Origin: Klebsiella pneumoniae
GTDB taxonomy: Bacteria; Pseudomonadota; Gammaproteobacteria; Eutrophobiales; Eutrophobiaceae
Reading direction: 5' to 3'
Assembly: GCA_945878555.1 (NCBI GenBank)
Contig: CAMDWI010000008.1
Span: forward strand, 1-64,000
DNA length: 64,000 nt
Position 1 is the stretch's first letter, and each line of letters opens with the position of its first letter. This document shows positions 25,708-33,947 of the stretch, in pieces. Position numbers and translations under genes: made by a program. The notes beneath the pieces were generated by a model. That model saw nothing but the letters and a program-made list of their open reading frames with translations. It was not told the origin of the DNA and made no database searches.

Positions 25708-26103
25708 ATGAAGCCGACAGTATTATTCAAAAACTCAATCAAGCCCGGGTATGCAGCCCTGATAGCATCCCTGTTACTTGCCGGTTGCGCATCCGCACCA
25801 AAACCACCGACCCAGGCCTTACAGGCGGCTGAACTGGCCATTACCAGTGCCGAGCAGGCACGTGTGGCAGATTACGCCTCACTCGATCTGAACAATGCCC
25901 GTCAGAAGCTGGTCGCCGCCAATACGGCGGTAGATGCCAAACAAATGGAACTGGCATTGCAACTGGCCGAGCAGTCCCGCGTTAATGCCGAACTTGCCTC
26001 TGCAAAGGCGGAAATGATGAAGGCTCGTGACATCAATGAGGAAATGCAAAAGAGCATTGATACCCTCAAGCAGGAAATGCAACGTAACACAGGAGTACGC
26101 TAA
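25708..26103 (+). CDS. DUF4398 lipoprotein
   Basis: The start at 25708 is chosen over the ORF-track start because GAGG precedes it and it opens a lipoprotein signal (lipobox LLLAGCASAP). The mature ~105 residues are a helical, Ala/Gln/Glu-rich DUF4398 domain: AAELAITSAEQARVADYASLD, ARQKLVAANTAVDAKQ. Its stop codon overlaps the start of the downstream OmpA-family gene by one base (TAATG), so the two are translationally coupled. The product is likely an outer-membrane-anchored periplasmic helical protein; its function is unknown. Confidence 0.85.
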   Translation: MKPTVLFKNSIKPGYAALIASLLLAGCASAPKPPTQALQAAELAITSAEQARVADYASLDLNNARQKLVAANTAVDAKQMELALQLAEQSRVNAELASAKAEMMKARDINEEMQKSIDTLKQEMQRNTGVR

Positions 26104-26993
26104 TGATAATCCGGACCTGTAACCAAAGCAGAACAATAGTTGCCACCATTGCATTCACTCTGATATTGACTGCATGTTCCACTCCACCAACAAAGCCCGA
26201 TGGTGCTGCTACAGCTCGCAGCAAGCTCACATCGTTGCAGTCTGACTCACAACTGGCGAGTCTTGCTCCGGTCGAGATCAAGGAAGCCGAAATGGCCGTG
26301 CGTGCAGCAGAAGTGCCACAAAAGGATGCCGGCCTGGCGAAACATCTGGTATTTATGGCCGACAGCAAGGTAGAAATCGCAAAGGCCAGGGCGCAGAGTC
26401 GACTGTATGAAGATCAGCGTGCCGGACTTGGCGAGCAAAGCGAAAAAGCCCGACTGGATTCCCGTACCCGTGAAGCAGATCAGGCGCGACAAGATGCCGA
26501 TTCTTCGCGTATTGAAGCTGATGTCGCGCGCAGTGAAGCCGAGATGGCGCGTATGTCCGCCGAAGAGGCCAGACAAACGAATGCCGACTTGCAGCAGCAA
26601 ATCAACGAACTCAATGCCCGGGAAACTGATCGTGGACTGGTAATGACACTGGGTGATGTACTGTTCGAGACCGGCAAGTCTGATCTGAAAGGAGGTACTA
26701 CCAACAATCTGGGTAAACTCGCCATGTTCCTGAATAAATATCCGGACAGGACTGTAGTCATAGAAGGACATACGGATAATGTCGGTGGTGAGGATTCAAA
26801 CTTCAGCCTTTCCCAACGCCGGGCTGATTCTGTGAAATCTTTCCTCGTAAATCAGGGTATCAATTCGTCCAGACTTACTACATCCGGCATGGGTGAAGGT
26901 ACGCCTGTCTCCGGTAATGACACCGCTACCGGCAGGCAACAGAATCGCCGCGTGGAGGTAATCATTTCCAATGTCAACTTGTCATCCAGATAA
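26103..26993 (+). CDS. DUF4398-OmpA lipoprotein
   Basis: A 296-aa lipoprotein (lipobox LILTACSTPP) with a DUF4398-like helical region (~35-110), a long coiled coil rich in Arg, Ala, Asp and Glu (~110-185), and an OmpA-type peptidoglycan-binding domain (~190-290). The last has GDVLFETGKSDLKGG, VIEGHTDNVG, SLSQRRADSV and RQQNRRVEVII, so all ligand-contact residues are kept. It probably links the outer membrane to peptidoglycan. It is coupled to the upstream DUF4398 gene and followed by a strong hairpin with a T-run (27031-27074). Confidence 0.9.
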   Translation: MIIRTCNQSRTIVATIAFTLILTACSTPPTKPDGAATARSKLTSLQSDSQLASLAPVEIKEAEMAVRAAEVPQKDAGLAKHLVFMADSKVEIAKARAQSRLYEDQRAGLGEQSEKARLDSRTREADQARQDADSSRIEADVARSEAEMARMSAEEARQTNADLQQQINELNARETDRGLVMTLGDVLFETGKSDLKGGTTNNLGKLAMFLNKYPDRTVVIEGHTDNVGGEDSNFSLSQRRADSVKSFLVNQGINSSRLTTSGMGEGTPVSGNDTATGRQQNRRVEVIISNVNLSSR

Positions 26994-27004
26994 TCATTAA
27001 CCGG

Positions 27005-28486
27005 ATGTCTCTGGCCTGTATGTCTGTGTACTTCCGTCCTGCTCGAACAGAGTCGTGCAGGACGGAAGTTTTTTCGCGCAGACATTATCAGCCAGTAGTA
27101 TTCCTCGCCAACCTGCTCATTTTTCTGAGCAGCCTCTCCGGTTGTGCAAGCCTGCCTGATACCAGTAAGGAAATGGATATCCTGCTCACGCAACAGGTGG
27201 AGTTCGAGGGTGAGAATGGATCGGTCAGCAAGGCAAGAACTGCGGCAATACTCACCCGGCTGGGAGGCCAGTCCGATGAAAACGATGTGCTGGTGAAACA
27301 TCTGGCCTTCGAACAGGAAATTAATGCGGGCAGCCCATTGGTACTGGGCAATAAACTCTCCTTATTGCAAAACGGCCCGGAAGCGTACCAGGCCATGTAT
27401 GTTGCCATCCGCAATGCGGTAGATAATATCAACCTGGAAACCTATATCTTCGATGATGATGTAATCGGCAACCATTTTTCTGACCTGTTACTGGAGCGTC
27501 AGGCAGCTGGTATTCAGGTCAATGTCATATATGACAGTTTTGGCGGTATTGCCACAGCGGCGTCGTTTTATGACCGGTTACGGGCGGGCGGAGTCAATAT
27601 ACTGGAATTCAACCCGCTTAACCCGCTGGCCGGCAACAAGGACGCATGGCTGCTTAACAACCGTGACCATCGCAAGCAGATGATAGTTGACGGACGTATT
27701 GTATTCACCGGCGGGATCAATATCAGCAGTACCTACTCAAGCACGCCCGGTGGCAGACTTGCTGCCCGGATCCGGAAGAAACCTGAAGGCCATGCTACCA
27801 GCTGGCGTGATACACATATCCAGATTGAAGGTCCTGTGGTCGCCGAATTCCAGAAACTGTTCATGGAGACCTGGGAACGCCAGAAGGGTGAGCCACTGGC
27901 AGCAAAAAACTATTTTCCCGAACTGAAGCCACAAGGCAATGAAATTGTCCGGGTCATCGGCAGTACACCCACCGATCCGGCCAGCCTGATCTATCTGACG
28001 CTGGTTTCAGCGATTACCCATGCACAAATCAAGGTCCATATTACCGTCGCCTATTTTGCGCCAGACCCGCAATTACTGAAGGCACTGATCGATGCGGCGC
28101 AACGTGGCGTTGAGGTTGTGCTGATACTTCCAAGCTACTCGGACTCCGCTTCAATATTCCATCTCGGTCGTTCTCACTACACCGAGTTGTTGCGAGGTGG
28201 CGTAAGAATACATGAACGGCGTGGCGCACTGATGCATGCTAAAACAGTGTGTATTGATGATGTCTGGTCGACCATCGGATCAACCAATATGGACTGGCGC
28301 AGTTTCCTGCATAACGACGAAATCAATGCTGTCATTCTGGGGCGTGGATTTGCCGCGCAAATGGAAGCAATCTTCAACGGTGACCTGAAGGAGTCTGAAG
28401 AAATCATCCTGTCCCGATGGAAAAAACGTTCATGGTTGACGCGCCTGAAAGAACATCTTGCCATGATGGGCGCCTACTGGTTATAG
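27005..28486 (+). CDS. Phospholipase D/cardiolipin-synthase-like lipoprotein
   Basis: A 493-aa product with two complete HKD motifs: DHRKQMIVDGRIVFTGG (~225) and LMHAKTVCIDDVWSTIGSTN (~410). This places it with cardiolipin synthases of the ClsC type and related phospholipase-D enzymes. The N-terminus carries VVFLANLLIFLSSLSGC, a likely lipobox, so the active sites should face the periplasm. The start is uncertain: ATG 27005, ATG 27020 and GTG 27026 all lie before a terminator-like hairpin, and no standard start codon exists between that hairpin and the lipobox. It lies in the stress block and ends 15 bp before the antiporter gene. Confidence 0.87.
   Translation: MSLACMSVYFRPARTESCRTEVFSRRHYQPVVFLANLLIFLSSLSGCASLPDTSKEMDILLTQQVEFEGENGSVSKARTAAILTRLGGQSDENDVLVKHLAFEQEINAGSPLVLGNKLSLLQNGPEAYQAMYVAIRNAVDNINLETYIFDDDVIGNHFSDLLLERQAAGIQVNVIYDSFGGIATAASFYDRLRAGGVNILEFNPLNPLAGNKDAWLLNNRDHRKQMIVDGRIVFTGGINISSTYSSTPGGRLAARIRKKPEGHATSWRDTHIQIEGPVVAEFQKLFMETWERQKGEPLAAKNYFPELKPQGNEIVRVIGSTPTDPASLIYLTLVSAITHAQIKVHITVAYFAPDPQLLKALIDAAQRGVEVVLILPSYSDSASIFHLGRSHYTELLRGGVRIHERRGALMHAKTVCIDDVWSTIGSTNMDWRSFLHNDEINAVILGRGFAAQMEAIFNGDLKESEEIILSRWKKRSWLTRLKEHLAMMGAYWL
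27031..27074 (+). terminator. Intrinsic-terminator-like hairpin at the start of the PLD-like gene
   Basis: A perfect 12-bp stem (CTTCCGTCCTGC with GCAGGACGGAAG), a 14-nt loop and a run of six T. It lies 38 bp after the OmpA-type gene and falls inside the first codons of the PLD-like reading frame. It could end the upstream operon, or attenuate readthrough into the PLD-like gene. Confidence 0.75.
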
Positions 28487-28501
28487 GCGTATCCGGATCA
28501 T

Positions 28502-29830
28502 ATGACGTTCGCGATCTGGGCAATTATTATTGGCACCCTGTTAATCACGATGGCCTTGTCCGGATCGTTGCTGAAAAGGCTGCCATTGAGTACGGCAATG
28601 TTGTACCTGGCCACAGGAGTAATCCTTGGGCCTGCAGGATTGTCCATGCTGACTCCCGACCCGCTTTTAAATTCTTCCGGTCTTGAAAAAATCGCCGAGA
28701 TTGCAGTGTTGATTTCCCTGTTTTCTGCCGGCATGAAACTCGGGCTGCCACTATCGAACAAACACTGGCGTTTGCCGGTAAGGCTTGCCTTTATTTCCAT
28801 GACCCTGACGGTGGCACTGGTCGTCCTCATCGGTACACTGGGACTCGGCATGTCACCGGGTCTGGCTATATTGCTGGGAGCAATCCTCGCACCCACAGAC
28901 CCTGTGCTCGCCTCTGACGTACAGGTTGCAGGTGACAAGGACCGTGACAGGCTGCGCTTCAGTCTGACCGGTGAAGGTGGATTGAACGATGGCGCGGCGT
29001 TCCCTTTTGTCATGCTGGGACTGGGCATGCTCGGCCTGCATGATCTGGGTATGTGGGGGTGGCGCTGGCTGGTAATTGATTTATTCTGGGCAGTTGCTGC
29101 GGGCTTGCTGATCGGGGCAGGGTTCGGCGCCATGATAGGAAAACTGGTGGTGTACATGCGCAGCCGTCATCATGAGTCGGTCGGGCTGGACGAGTTTCTG
29201 GCGCTGGGGCTCATTGCCCTGGCCTACGGTGTAGCGGTACTCTGTCACGGCTACGGTTTTCTTGCTGTATTCGCTGCCGGGCTTGCCCTGCAACGTGTCA
29301 AGGAACAACATATAATTGAGAACAGGACGGTAATGGAACCAGCCGGTGCGCAGGTAGGGCAAACGGAGGAACAACGTGCTACCGACCCGGAACATGCCAG
29401 CGCCTACATGATGCAGGCAGTTCGCGGTTTCAATGAGCAACTGGAACGGATTGGTGAGGTCGCCGTCGTCCTGGTCATTGGCGCGATGCTCGCCTACTCC
29501 CATGTTACCGGTAGTGCCGTATGGATGGTAATACTGCTCATCCTGATTGTACGTCCTGTGTCGGTATGGATTGGGCTACTCGGTGCGCCTGTATCACGTG
29601 ATCAACGCATGCTGATTTCCTGGTTCGGGATCCGGGGAATCGGCTCGATCTATTACCTGTTGTATGCGATCAATCATGGATTACCACTGCCACTGGCTGA
29701 CCAACTGATCACGATTACCCTCGCCACGGTCACGGTATCCATCGTATTGCACGGAATCTCGGTGACACCCCTGATGTCGCTCTATGCAAAGAGAAAGGCA
29801 CGACGTTCGCACAGAAAATCAGGCAGGTAG
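28502..29830 (+). CDS. NhaP-type (CPA1) cation:proton antiporter
   Basis: A 442-aa membrane protein with about a dozen hydrophobic segments. Family landmarks: PLSTAMLYLATGVILGPAGL, LPVRLAFISMTLTVAL, ILAPTDPVLASDVQ (the TDP-type ion-site motif), GLNDGAAFPFVMLGLG and WFGIRGIGSIYYL. It should exchange Na+ or K+ for H+ across the inner membrane. The start at 28502 is 15 bp after the PLD-like gene, so cotranscription is likely. The C-terminus is short and basic (KRKARRSHRKSGR), without a regulatory TrkA domain. Confidence 0.9.
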   Translation: MTFAIWAIIIGTLLITMALSGSLLKRLPLSTAMLYLATGVILGPAGLSMLTPDPLLNSSGLEKIAEIAVLISLFSAGMKLGLPLSNKHWRLPVRLAFISMTLTVALVVLIGTLGLGMSPGLAILLGAILAPTDPVLASDVQVAGDKDRDRLRFSLTGEGGLNDGAAFPFVMLGLGMLGLHDLGMWGWRWLVIDLFWAVAAGLLIGAGFGAMIGKLVVYMRSRHHESVGLDEFLALGLIALAYGVAVLCHGYGFLAVFAAGLALQRVKEQHIIENRTVMEPAGAQVGQTEEQRATDPEHASAYMMQAVRGFNEQLERIGEVAVVLVIGAMLAYSHVTGSAVWMVILLILIVRPVSVWIGLLGAPVSRDQRMLISWFGIRGIGSIYYLLYAINHGLPLPLADQLITITLATVTVSIVLHGISVTPLMSLYAKRKARRSHRKSGR

Positions 29831-29879
29831 ACCTGTACGATATCCAGTTACACGAAAGTATTTATTCTAAATAACTTTT

Positions 29880-30029
29880 CCGAAATCCACGACAGTTCAG
29901 ATTGGGCACGGGAATATTACCGTGACAGACCGTTAGCCGCATGGATGCGGCGCTCGAGCGTACATGGATGTATTCACAGCGTGTCTGGCAGGGTAATATT
30001 CCCGTGCCCAATCTGAACAGGATTTCGGA
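29880..30029 (+). mobile_element. MITE-like element, copy 2, opposite orientation within its hairpin target
   Basis: The core at 29896-30017 matches the core at 11-132 in the same orientation, with one interior difference seen (GGCAG against GGAAG) and identical 26-bp ends. Its flanks, CCGAAATCCACGACAG on the left and CAGGATTTCGG on the right, are the reverse complements of the right and left flanks of copy 1. CAG borders both ends. The core therefore sits in opposite orientation relative to the same 24-bp hairpin target (CCGAAATCC-loop-GGATTTCGG). It lies in the 229-bp gap between the convergent antiporter and ABC-permease genes. Confidence 0.82.
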
Positions 30030-30059
30030 ACAGTTATTTAGTGCCTATGGTGCAGTATT

Positions 30060-31094
30060 TCACATCCGCCAGCGTTTTTTCATCACCCACCATGACAGAA
30101 ACAACAGGACCAGACCGGCCGCTAACAGATAAACCAGATCCTGTGTGTAGTCAGAAAGCTCTCCACCTTCCAGCAGGACAGACCTGAACGGCTCGTAAAA
30201 ATGAAATGACGGTAACACAGGTGCAACACTGCTCAGGCTACTTGAAAAATCTGACAATGCCGCCGGCAACAGATTCGGCAGGTAAAACAACACACCCAGA
30301 GTGCGCGCGCTGGCCTGACTGCCACAGAGAAAGCCTAGAAAGATCCCGAACGCACTGAAACAAAACGCTCCAGCCACCAGCAACACAGCACATGCCAGGG
30401 TACTGCCAGCACCAGGGTAATATCCGCCCAGCAATTGCAGTAACCCCGCCGCAATACCGATCAGGATTATACCGAGCAGCAATTTTGCCACCAGCCATTC
30501 GATCTCCCGAACGGGTGTCTGTAACAATCCCAGCAACAGGTTCTTTTCCTTTTCCTCCGCAACCTGTACCGGCAAAATAATGAACCCGACCAGCAGCACC
30601 AGCATCAGGACCCAGGTCGGCAATGTCTGTTGCTGGATTCCGCTGTCATGCAAGGCCTGGACCCGGCCAATCCAGTTTTTGGTCTTGCCCTCAAATACGT
30701 TCTGTAATGCTGTAATACTCTCGACGATCGCGAGGGTCTGGTACGAGGCCCTGGTCAGGACTACCAGATCCATTTCACCCGGATTATCCACAGAGTTTGT
30801 CAACATGCCGTCTATTTTTTTATCCTGCAACAGGTTTTCACCTGCCTCAGTATCAACAAGCCAGGTAATTGCAAAGGCCTGGTCGGCCGCCTTGATACTG
30901 TCGAGCATGCCTGCAGAATAGTCTGCATCACCCAGAAGACCGATCCTGATCGTTTGTAAATCCGCTCCTTCCTGATCAACCAGTTGCAGCGATACAAACA
31001 CAAACAGCGGTATGAATATCACCAGCAGCAAGGTCTTGTTGGTAAACGCGATGGCCAGATCATTTCGCGTCAGCGTCACTACATTACGAATCAT
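30060..31094 (-). CDS. ABC-2 type transporter permease
   Basis: A 344-aa membrane protein with the ABC-2/NatB layout: one N-terminal span (KTLLLVIFIPLFVFVSLQL), an extracytoplasmic domain of ~140 residues, then about five spans in the C-terminal half. The last spans include LLQLLGGYYPGAG and FLCGSQASARTLGVLFYLPNLLP. It overlaps the ATPase gene by 4 bp. The pair should form an exporter, but substrate cannot be inferred. Confidence 0.85.
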   Translation of the reverse strand: MIRNVVTLTRNDLAIAFTNKTLLLVIFIPLFVFVSLQLVDQEGADLQTIRIGLLGDADYSAGMLDSIKAADQAFAITWLVDTEAGENLLQDKKIDGMLTNSVDNPGEMDLVVLTRASYQTLAIVESITALQNVFEGKTKNWIGRVQALHDSGIQQQTLPTWVLMLVLLVGFIILPVQVAEEKEKNLLLGLLQTPVREIEWLVAKLLLGIILIGIAAGLLQLLGGYYPGAGSTLACAVLLVAGAFCFSAFGIFLGFLCGSQASARTLGVLFYLPNLLPAALSDFSSSLSSVAPVLPSFHFYEPFRSVLLEGGELSDYTQDLVYLLAAGLVLLFLSWWVMKKRWRM

Positions 31095-31774
31095 ACGTAC
31101 AGATTCTCGTATATGCTTGAACTGAAATATTCCGAGGGTGTACCGTCAAATACCAGTCCACCCTGATGCAGGGCGATGATTCGCGTTGCCAGTGTCTTGA
31201 TTTCTTCTGGCCGGTGTGAGGTAAACAGGACTGTCTTGCCAGAGGCGTGTATTTCCCTGATCACGCTGTAGATGTGTCTGGTCATCTCGAAATCCAGCCC
31301 TGAAGTCGGCTCATCCAGCAGTAACATCGGAGGATCTGCCATTAACGAGCGGCCTATACTTACCCGTTGTTTCAGCCCCTTGGAAAGCACATCAATACGG
31401 CTGCGACGAAAGGGCAGCAGTTCAAATTGCTGCAACGTCTGTTCGACCCGTGCCATCGGGACCTGGAAAAGACGGGCAAACAGTTTCAGATTGTAATCAA
31501 CTGAAAAGAAGTCAAACAGATTTGGCTTTTCCGGGACGAAACCGAGCTTGTTGACCAGCGCCGCGCGATTCTGCAGGTCTATCCCCTCGATACTGGCGCA
31601 GCCACTGTCAGGCACTATCCATCCCGCCAGTATTTTCAGCAGGGTCGACTTGCCGGCTCCATTGTGACCGATGATGGCAACCGACTCGCCTTTTTTTACC
31701 CTGAAGCTGGATGCATGCAAACCGCGCCCACCTTCATAGATTTTTTCAAGTTGATTAATTTCAAGTTGTAGCAT
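31091..31774 (-). CDS. ABC transporter ATP-binding protein
   Basis: About 227 aa from ATG 31774 (the track uses GTG 31783). Walker A is GHNGAGKST, the signature is LSKGLKQRVSIGRSLM, Walker B is MLLLDEPTSGLD and the switch His is in LFTSHRPEEI. The signature has LSKG in place of LSGG, as in several ABC-2 exporter ATPases. It is the first gene of the two-gene exporter operon. No strong ribosome site is visible. Confidence 0.87.
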   Translation of the reverse strand: MLQLEINQLEKIYEGGRGLHASSFRVKKGESVAIIGHNGAGKSTLLKILAGWIVPDSGCASIEGIDLQNRAALVNKLGFVPEKPNLFDFFSVDYNLKLFARLFQVPMARVEQTLQQFELLPFRRSRIDVLSKGLKQRVSIGRSLMADPPMLLLDEPTSGLDFEMTRHIYSVIREIHASGKTVLFTSHRPEEIKTLATRIIALHQGGLVFDGTPSEYFSSSIYENLYV

Positions 31775-31875
31775 GGCAGGCACAGGTGAATCCAGGGAGG
31801 TAATACTGCGGATATACCTTGCTCGTCAACGATGGGTCCGTATTTCGGAACAAGATATATCCGCATCCGGTTTTA

Positions 31876-31941
31876 TTATGTTCTCTGTGCCAGATAAATA
31901 ATGGTAAAAACCAGTACCACTGCAAGTAATATACCTATCAT
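31876..31941 (-). CDS. Candidate 21-aa membrane micropeptide
   Basis: The sequence GGAGGAG followed 7 nt later by ATG opens a 21-codon frame encoding MIGILLAVVLVFTIIYLAQR and T, then TAA. It is a single hydrophobic helix with a basic end. The ORF track merges it into a longer frame starting at 32079, but the strong ribosome site favours the short form. Similar tiny membrane proteins are known in bacteria, but I do not recognise this one. It is divergent from the small membrane protein gene at 32215. Confidence 0.6.
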   Translation of the reverse strand: MIGILLAVVLVFTIIYLAQRT

Positions 31942-32214
31942 GATTAACTCTCCTCCAGATGAAACGAATGAACAGAATGCTACGGTGCGAACAGCAACTC
32001 CAGGCTTTCTACAGCCTTGCCAGTTGACCAGACTCTCTACCACCGTGCTGATGAAAAACAGAAACAAAACTAGACTCAAGGCCGGTTTATGTCTGTGCGC
32101 TGGATAACATAGTGTCTTATGAACAGTCTTTGTGTGCTGTCGTACAGAATAAAATTGTCCGTTTGTTTATTGTGCAGACTGACATCAAACCACTTGCCTG
32201 ACGGAGAAAGAAAG

Positions 32215-32361
32215 ATGCTTGAAACCATTGCCATAATACTACTCATCCTGTGGGCTCTGGGGCTGGTCTCGTCCTATTCCATGGGTGGATTTATCCACGT
32301 ACTACTGGTCATCGCCGTCATTGTTGTACTGATCCGGTTGATACAGGGCAAAAAACTCTGA
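32215..32361 (+). CDS. Lmo0937-like 48-aa membrane protein
   Basis: The start at 32215 is chosen because GGAG lies upstream; the ORF-track start at 32119 would add an unrelated leader. The product, MLETIAIILLILWALGLVSS followed by YSMGGFIHVLLVIAVIVVLIRLIQG, has the two helices and the S-x-x-MGGFIH motif of the Lmo0937 (DUF5670) family of small membrane proteins of unknown function. These are often found with CsbD and BON genes. Confidence 0.82.
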   Translation: MLETIAIILLILWALGLVSSYSMGGFIHVLLVIAVIVVLIRLIQGKKL

Positions 32362-32422
32362 ACCCCATTTAACTGAAACAGAATTGTCTACCCCAGGAAT
32401 TCTGATGACTGGAGAGTATTAA

Positions 32423-32641
32423 ATGAACATACAACAAATAGTCGCAATATTGTTAATCGTCGTCGGTGGCTTCGGACTGGCTTATGGTGGCTTTAGTTAT
32501 ACCAAAGAGACCCATCAGGCCGATTTGGGACCGATACAGCTGTCATTTGATGAGAAAGAACGCGTCAACATTCCATTGTGGGCTGGTATAGGCATGATCA
32601 CTGTAGGTGGATTGTTGCTGCTTAAAACCGGGAAGAGCTGA
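32423..32641 (+). CDS. Small two-span membrane protein
   Basis: A 72-aa protein with two membrane segments (IVAILLIVVGGFGLAYGGFSY and WAGIGMITVGGLLLLKTG) joined by a charged loop containing KETHQADLGPIQLSFDEKE. A GGAG site precedes the ATG. I have seen this layout near stress genes (similar to DUF3185-type proteins), but the family call is uncertain. It probably shares a transcript with the Lmo0937-like gene 61 bp upstream. Confidence 0.72.
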   Translation: MNIQQIVAILLIVVGGFGLAYGGFSYTKETHQADLGPIQLSFDEKERVNIPLWAGIGMITVGGLLLLKTGKS

Positions 32642-32653
32642 GTAAAACCATCA

Positions 32654-32701
32654 AAGGGACTGAACACGGCTTAAAGTATGATATACCGTGGTCTGTCCCC
32701 T
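32654..32701. terminator. Hairpin between convergent genes
   Basis: GGGACTGAACACGG (32656-32669) pairs with CCGTGGTCTGTCCC (32686-32699) with two mismatches, between the convergent small membrane protein gene and queD. It could act in both directions. Confidence 0.5.
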
Positions 32702-32706
32702 GTTAA

Positions 32707-33063
32707 TCAATCACCACGATATATACAGCCGGCGGTGCAGGTTTCCTTCACTTGCACCGAAGTCAGTCCTGGCAGCACATTGACCAGCCTGCCCCATATC
32801 CAGCGGGCCAGGTTTTCACTGGTCGGATTTTCAAGACCGCTGATGTCATTCAGATAACGATGGTCCAGCATCTCAAATAACGGCCTGAACGCCTTGCCGA
32901 TATCGGCAAAATCGATGACCCAGCCGAATTTCGGATCCAGCTCACCATCAACAGTCACCAGGATCCGGAAAGAGTGGCCGTGCAACCGTCGGCACTTGTG
33001 CTCCTCCGGCAGGTTTGGCAACAGGTGTGCCGCCTCGATCTGGAATTCCTTGAATACCTGCAT
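32707..33063 (-). CDS. queD: 6-carboxy-5,6,7,8-tetrahydropterin synthase QueD
   Basis: A 118-aa protein of the PTPS/QueD family, which converts dihydroneopterin triphosphate to carboxytetrahydropterin on the way to queuosine. The zinc and catalytic residues are visible in [26 protein letters not shown] (ligand His residues and the catalytic Cys in KCRRLHGH). HRYLNDI and [12 protein letters not shown] are also typical. Ribosome site GAGG lies before the ATG. It follows dat on the same strand by 20 bp, so it probably belongs to the end of the cell-wall operon, an unrelated pathway. Confidence 0.93.
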   Translation of the reverse strand: MQVFKEFQIEAAHLLPNLPEEHKCRRLHGHSFRILVTVDGELDPKFGWVIDFADIGKAFRPLFEMLDHRYLNDISGLENPTSENLARWIWGRLVNVLPGLTSVQVKETCTAGCIYRGD

Positions 33064-33083
33064 GATTACAACCTCAACCCGGA

Positions 33084-33947
33084 TCAGGCCTGTTGCAGGC
33101 GCTGCTTGAAATCGTTAAACAGCTTCACAGCAGACTTCCAGTGTACACCGGGGACACCGCTACCCACCTTGTTTCCGTCGAGCTGCACCACTGGTGCAAC
33201 TCCCGCCAGTGAACCGGTGATCCATATCTCATCGGCACGACGTAACTGTTGTTCTGTGATGGCCGCTTCCTGACAGGGTATACCTGCCTGATGCAACAAC
33301 TCGACCAGCAGGTCACGGGTTACACCCGGCAGGATCGTCCTGTCCTTTGGTGGTGTAGTCACTGTACCGTTACTGTAGATAAACACGTTGCTCGCGGCAC
33401 CTTCGGTGACCATGCTATCACGCAGCAAAATCGCCTCGGACGAGCCATCCGTCTTCAGTGCGATCTGTTTAAGCATGATATTCGATAATAATGTGACTGC
33501 CTTGATATTGCAGTACTTCCAGCGGATGTCCTCATGCGTAATCGCAGAGATGCCCTTTTCGTAATTTTTTGGTGTAACCGGGCGACACATCACGAACACG
33601 GTAGGAACGAGCGACGCATCATAAAGGTGGTCCCGGCCCGGGCCGACGCCGCGGGTGACTTCCAGATAGATGGACCTGTCTGTTGCGGCGGGATTCTGCC
33701 GTACCAGCTCATTAAATATCGATTCCCATTCGCTGTTTGTATGCGGATTTTTTATATCAATTGCCGCCAGACTATTCTCCAGTCTGACCAGATGCTCCGC
33801 CAGCCGGAACACGGTATTGCCATAGACCGGAATAACTTCATAGACGCCATCGCCAAACAGGAAGCCCCTGTCGAGCACGGAGATGTTTGCCTGCTGAACC
33901 GGCATGTAACTGCCGTTCAGGAATACGCTGAAGTCCTGGGTGCTCAC
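33084..33947 (-). CDS. dat: D-amino-acid transaminase (class IV PLP enzyme)
   Basis: A 287-aa fold-type IV aminotransferase. Landmarks: [33 protein letters not shown] at the N-terminus, the PLP Lys in [15 protein letters not shown], and [19 protein letters not shown]. It starts with GTG overlapping the dacA stop by 4 bp. Its location after dacA supports D-amino-acid transamination (D-Ala/D-Glu) rather than branched-chain amino acid synthesis, as in other gammaproteobacteria with the dacA-dat order. Substrate specificity is inferred from context. Confidence 0.88.
   Translation of the reverse strand: MSTQDFSVFLNGSYMPVQQANISVLDRGFLFGDGVYEVIPVYGNTVFRLAEHLVRLENSLAAIDIKNPHTNSEWESIFNELVRQNPAATDRSIYLEVTRGVGPGRDHLYDASLVPTVFVMCRPVTPKNYEKGISAITHEDIRWKYCNIKAVTLLSNIMLKQIALKTDGSSEAILLRDSMVTEGAASNVFIYSNGTVTTPPKDRTILPGVTRDLLVELLHQAGIPCQEAAITEQQLRRADEIWITGSLAGVAPVVQLDGNKVGSGVPGVHWKSAVKLFNDFKQRLQQA

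Noticed and set aside
1-30029. The 30-kb interval as a composite transposon
   Set aside because: The flanking elements are only ~122 bp and have no transposase, and the interval carries varied operons in several directions. The bracketing may be chance.
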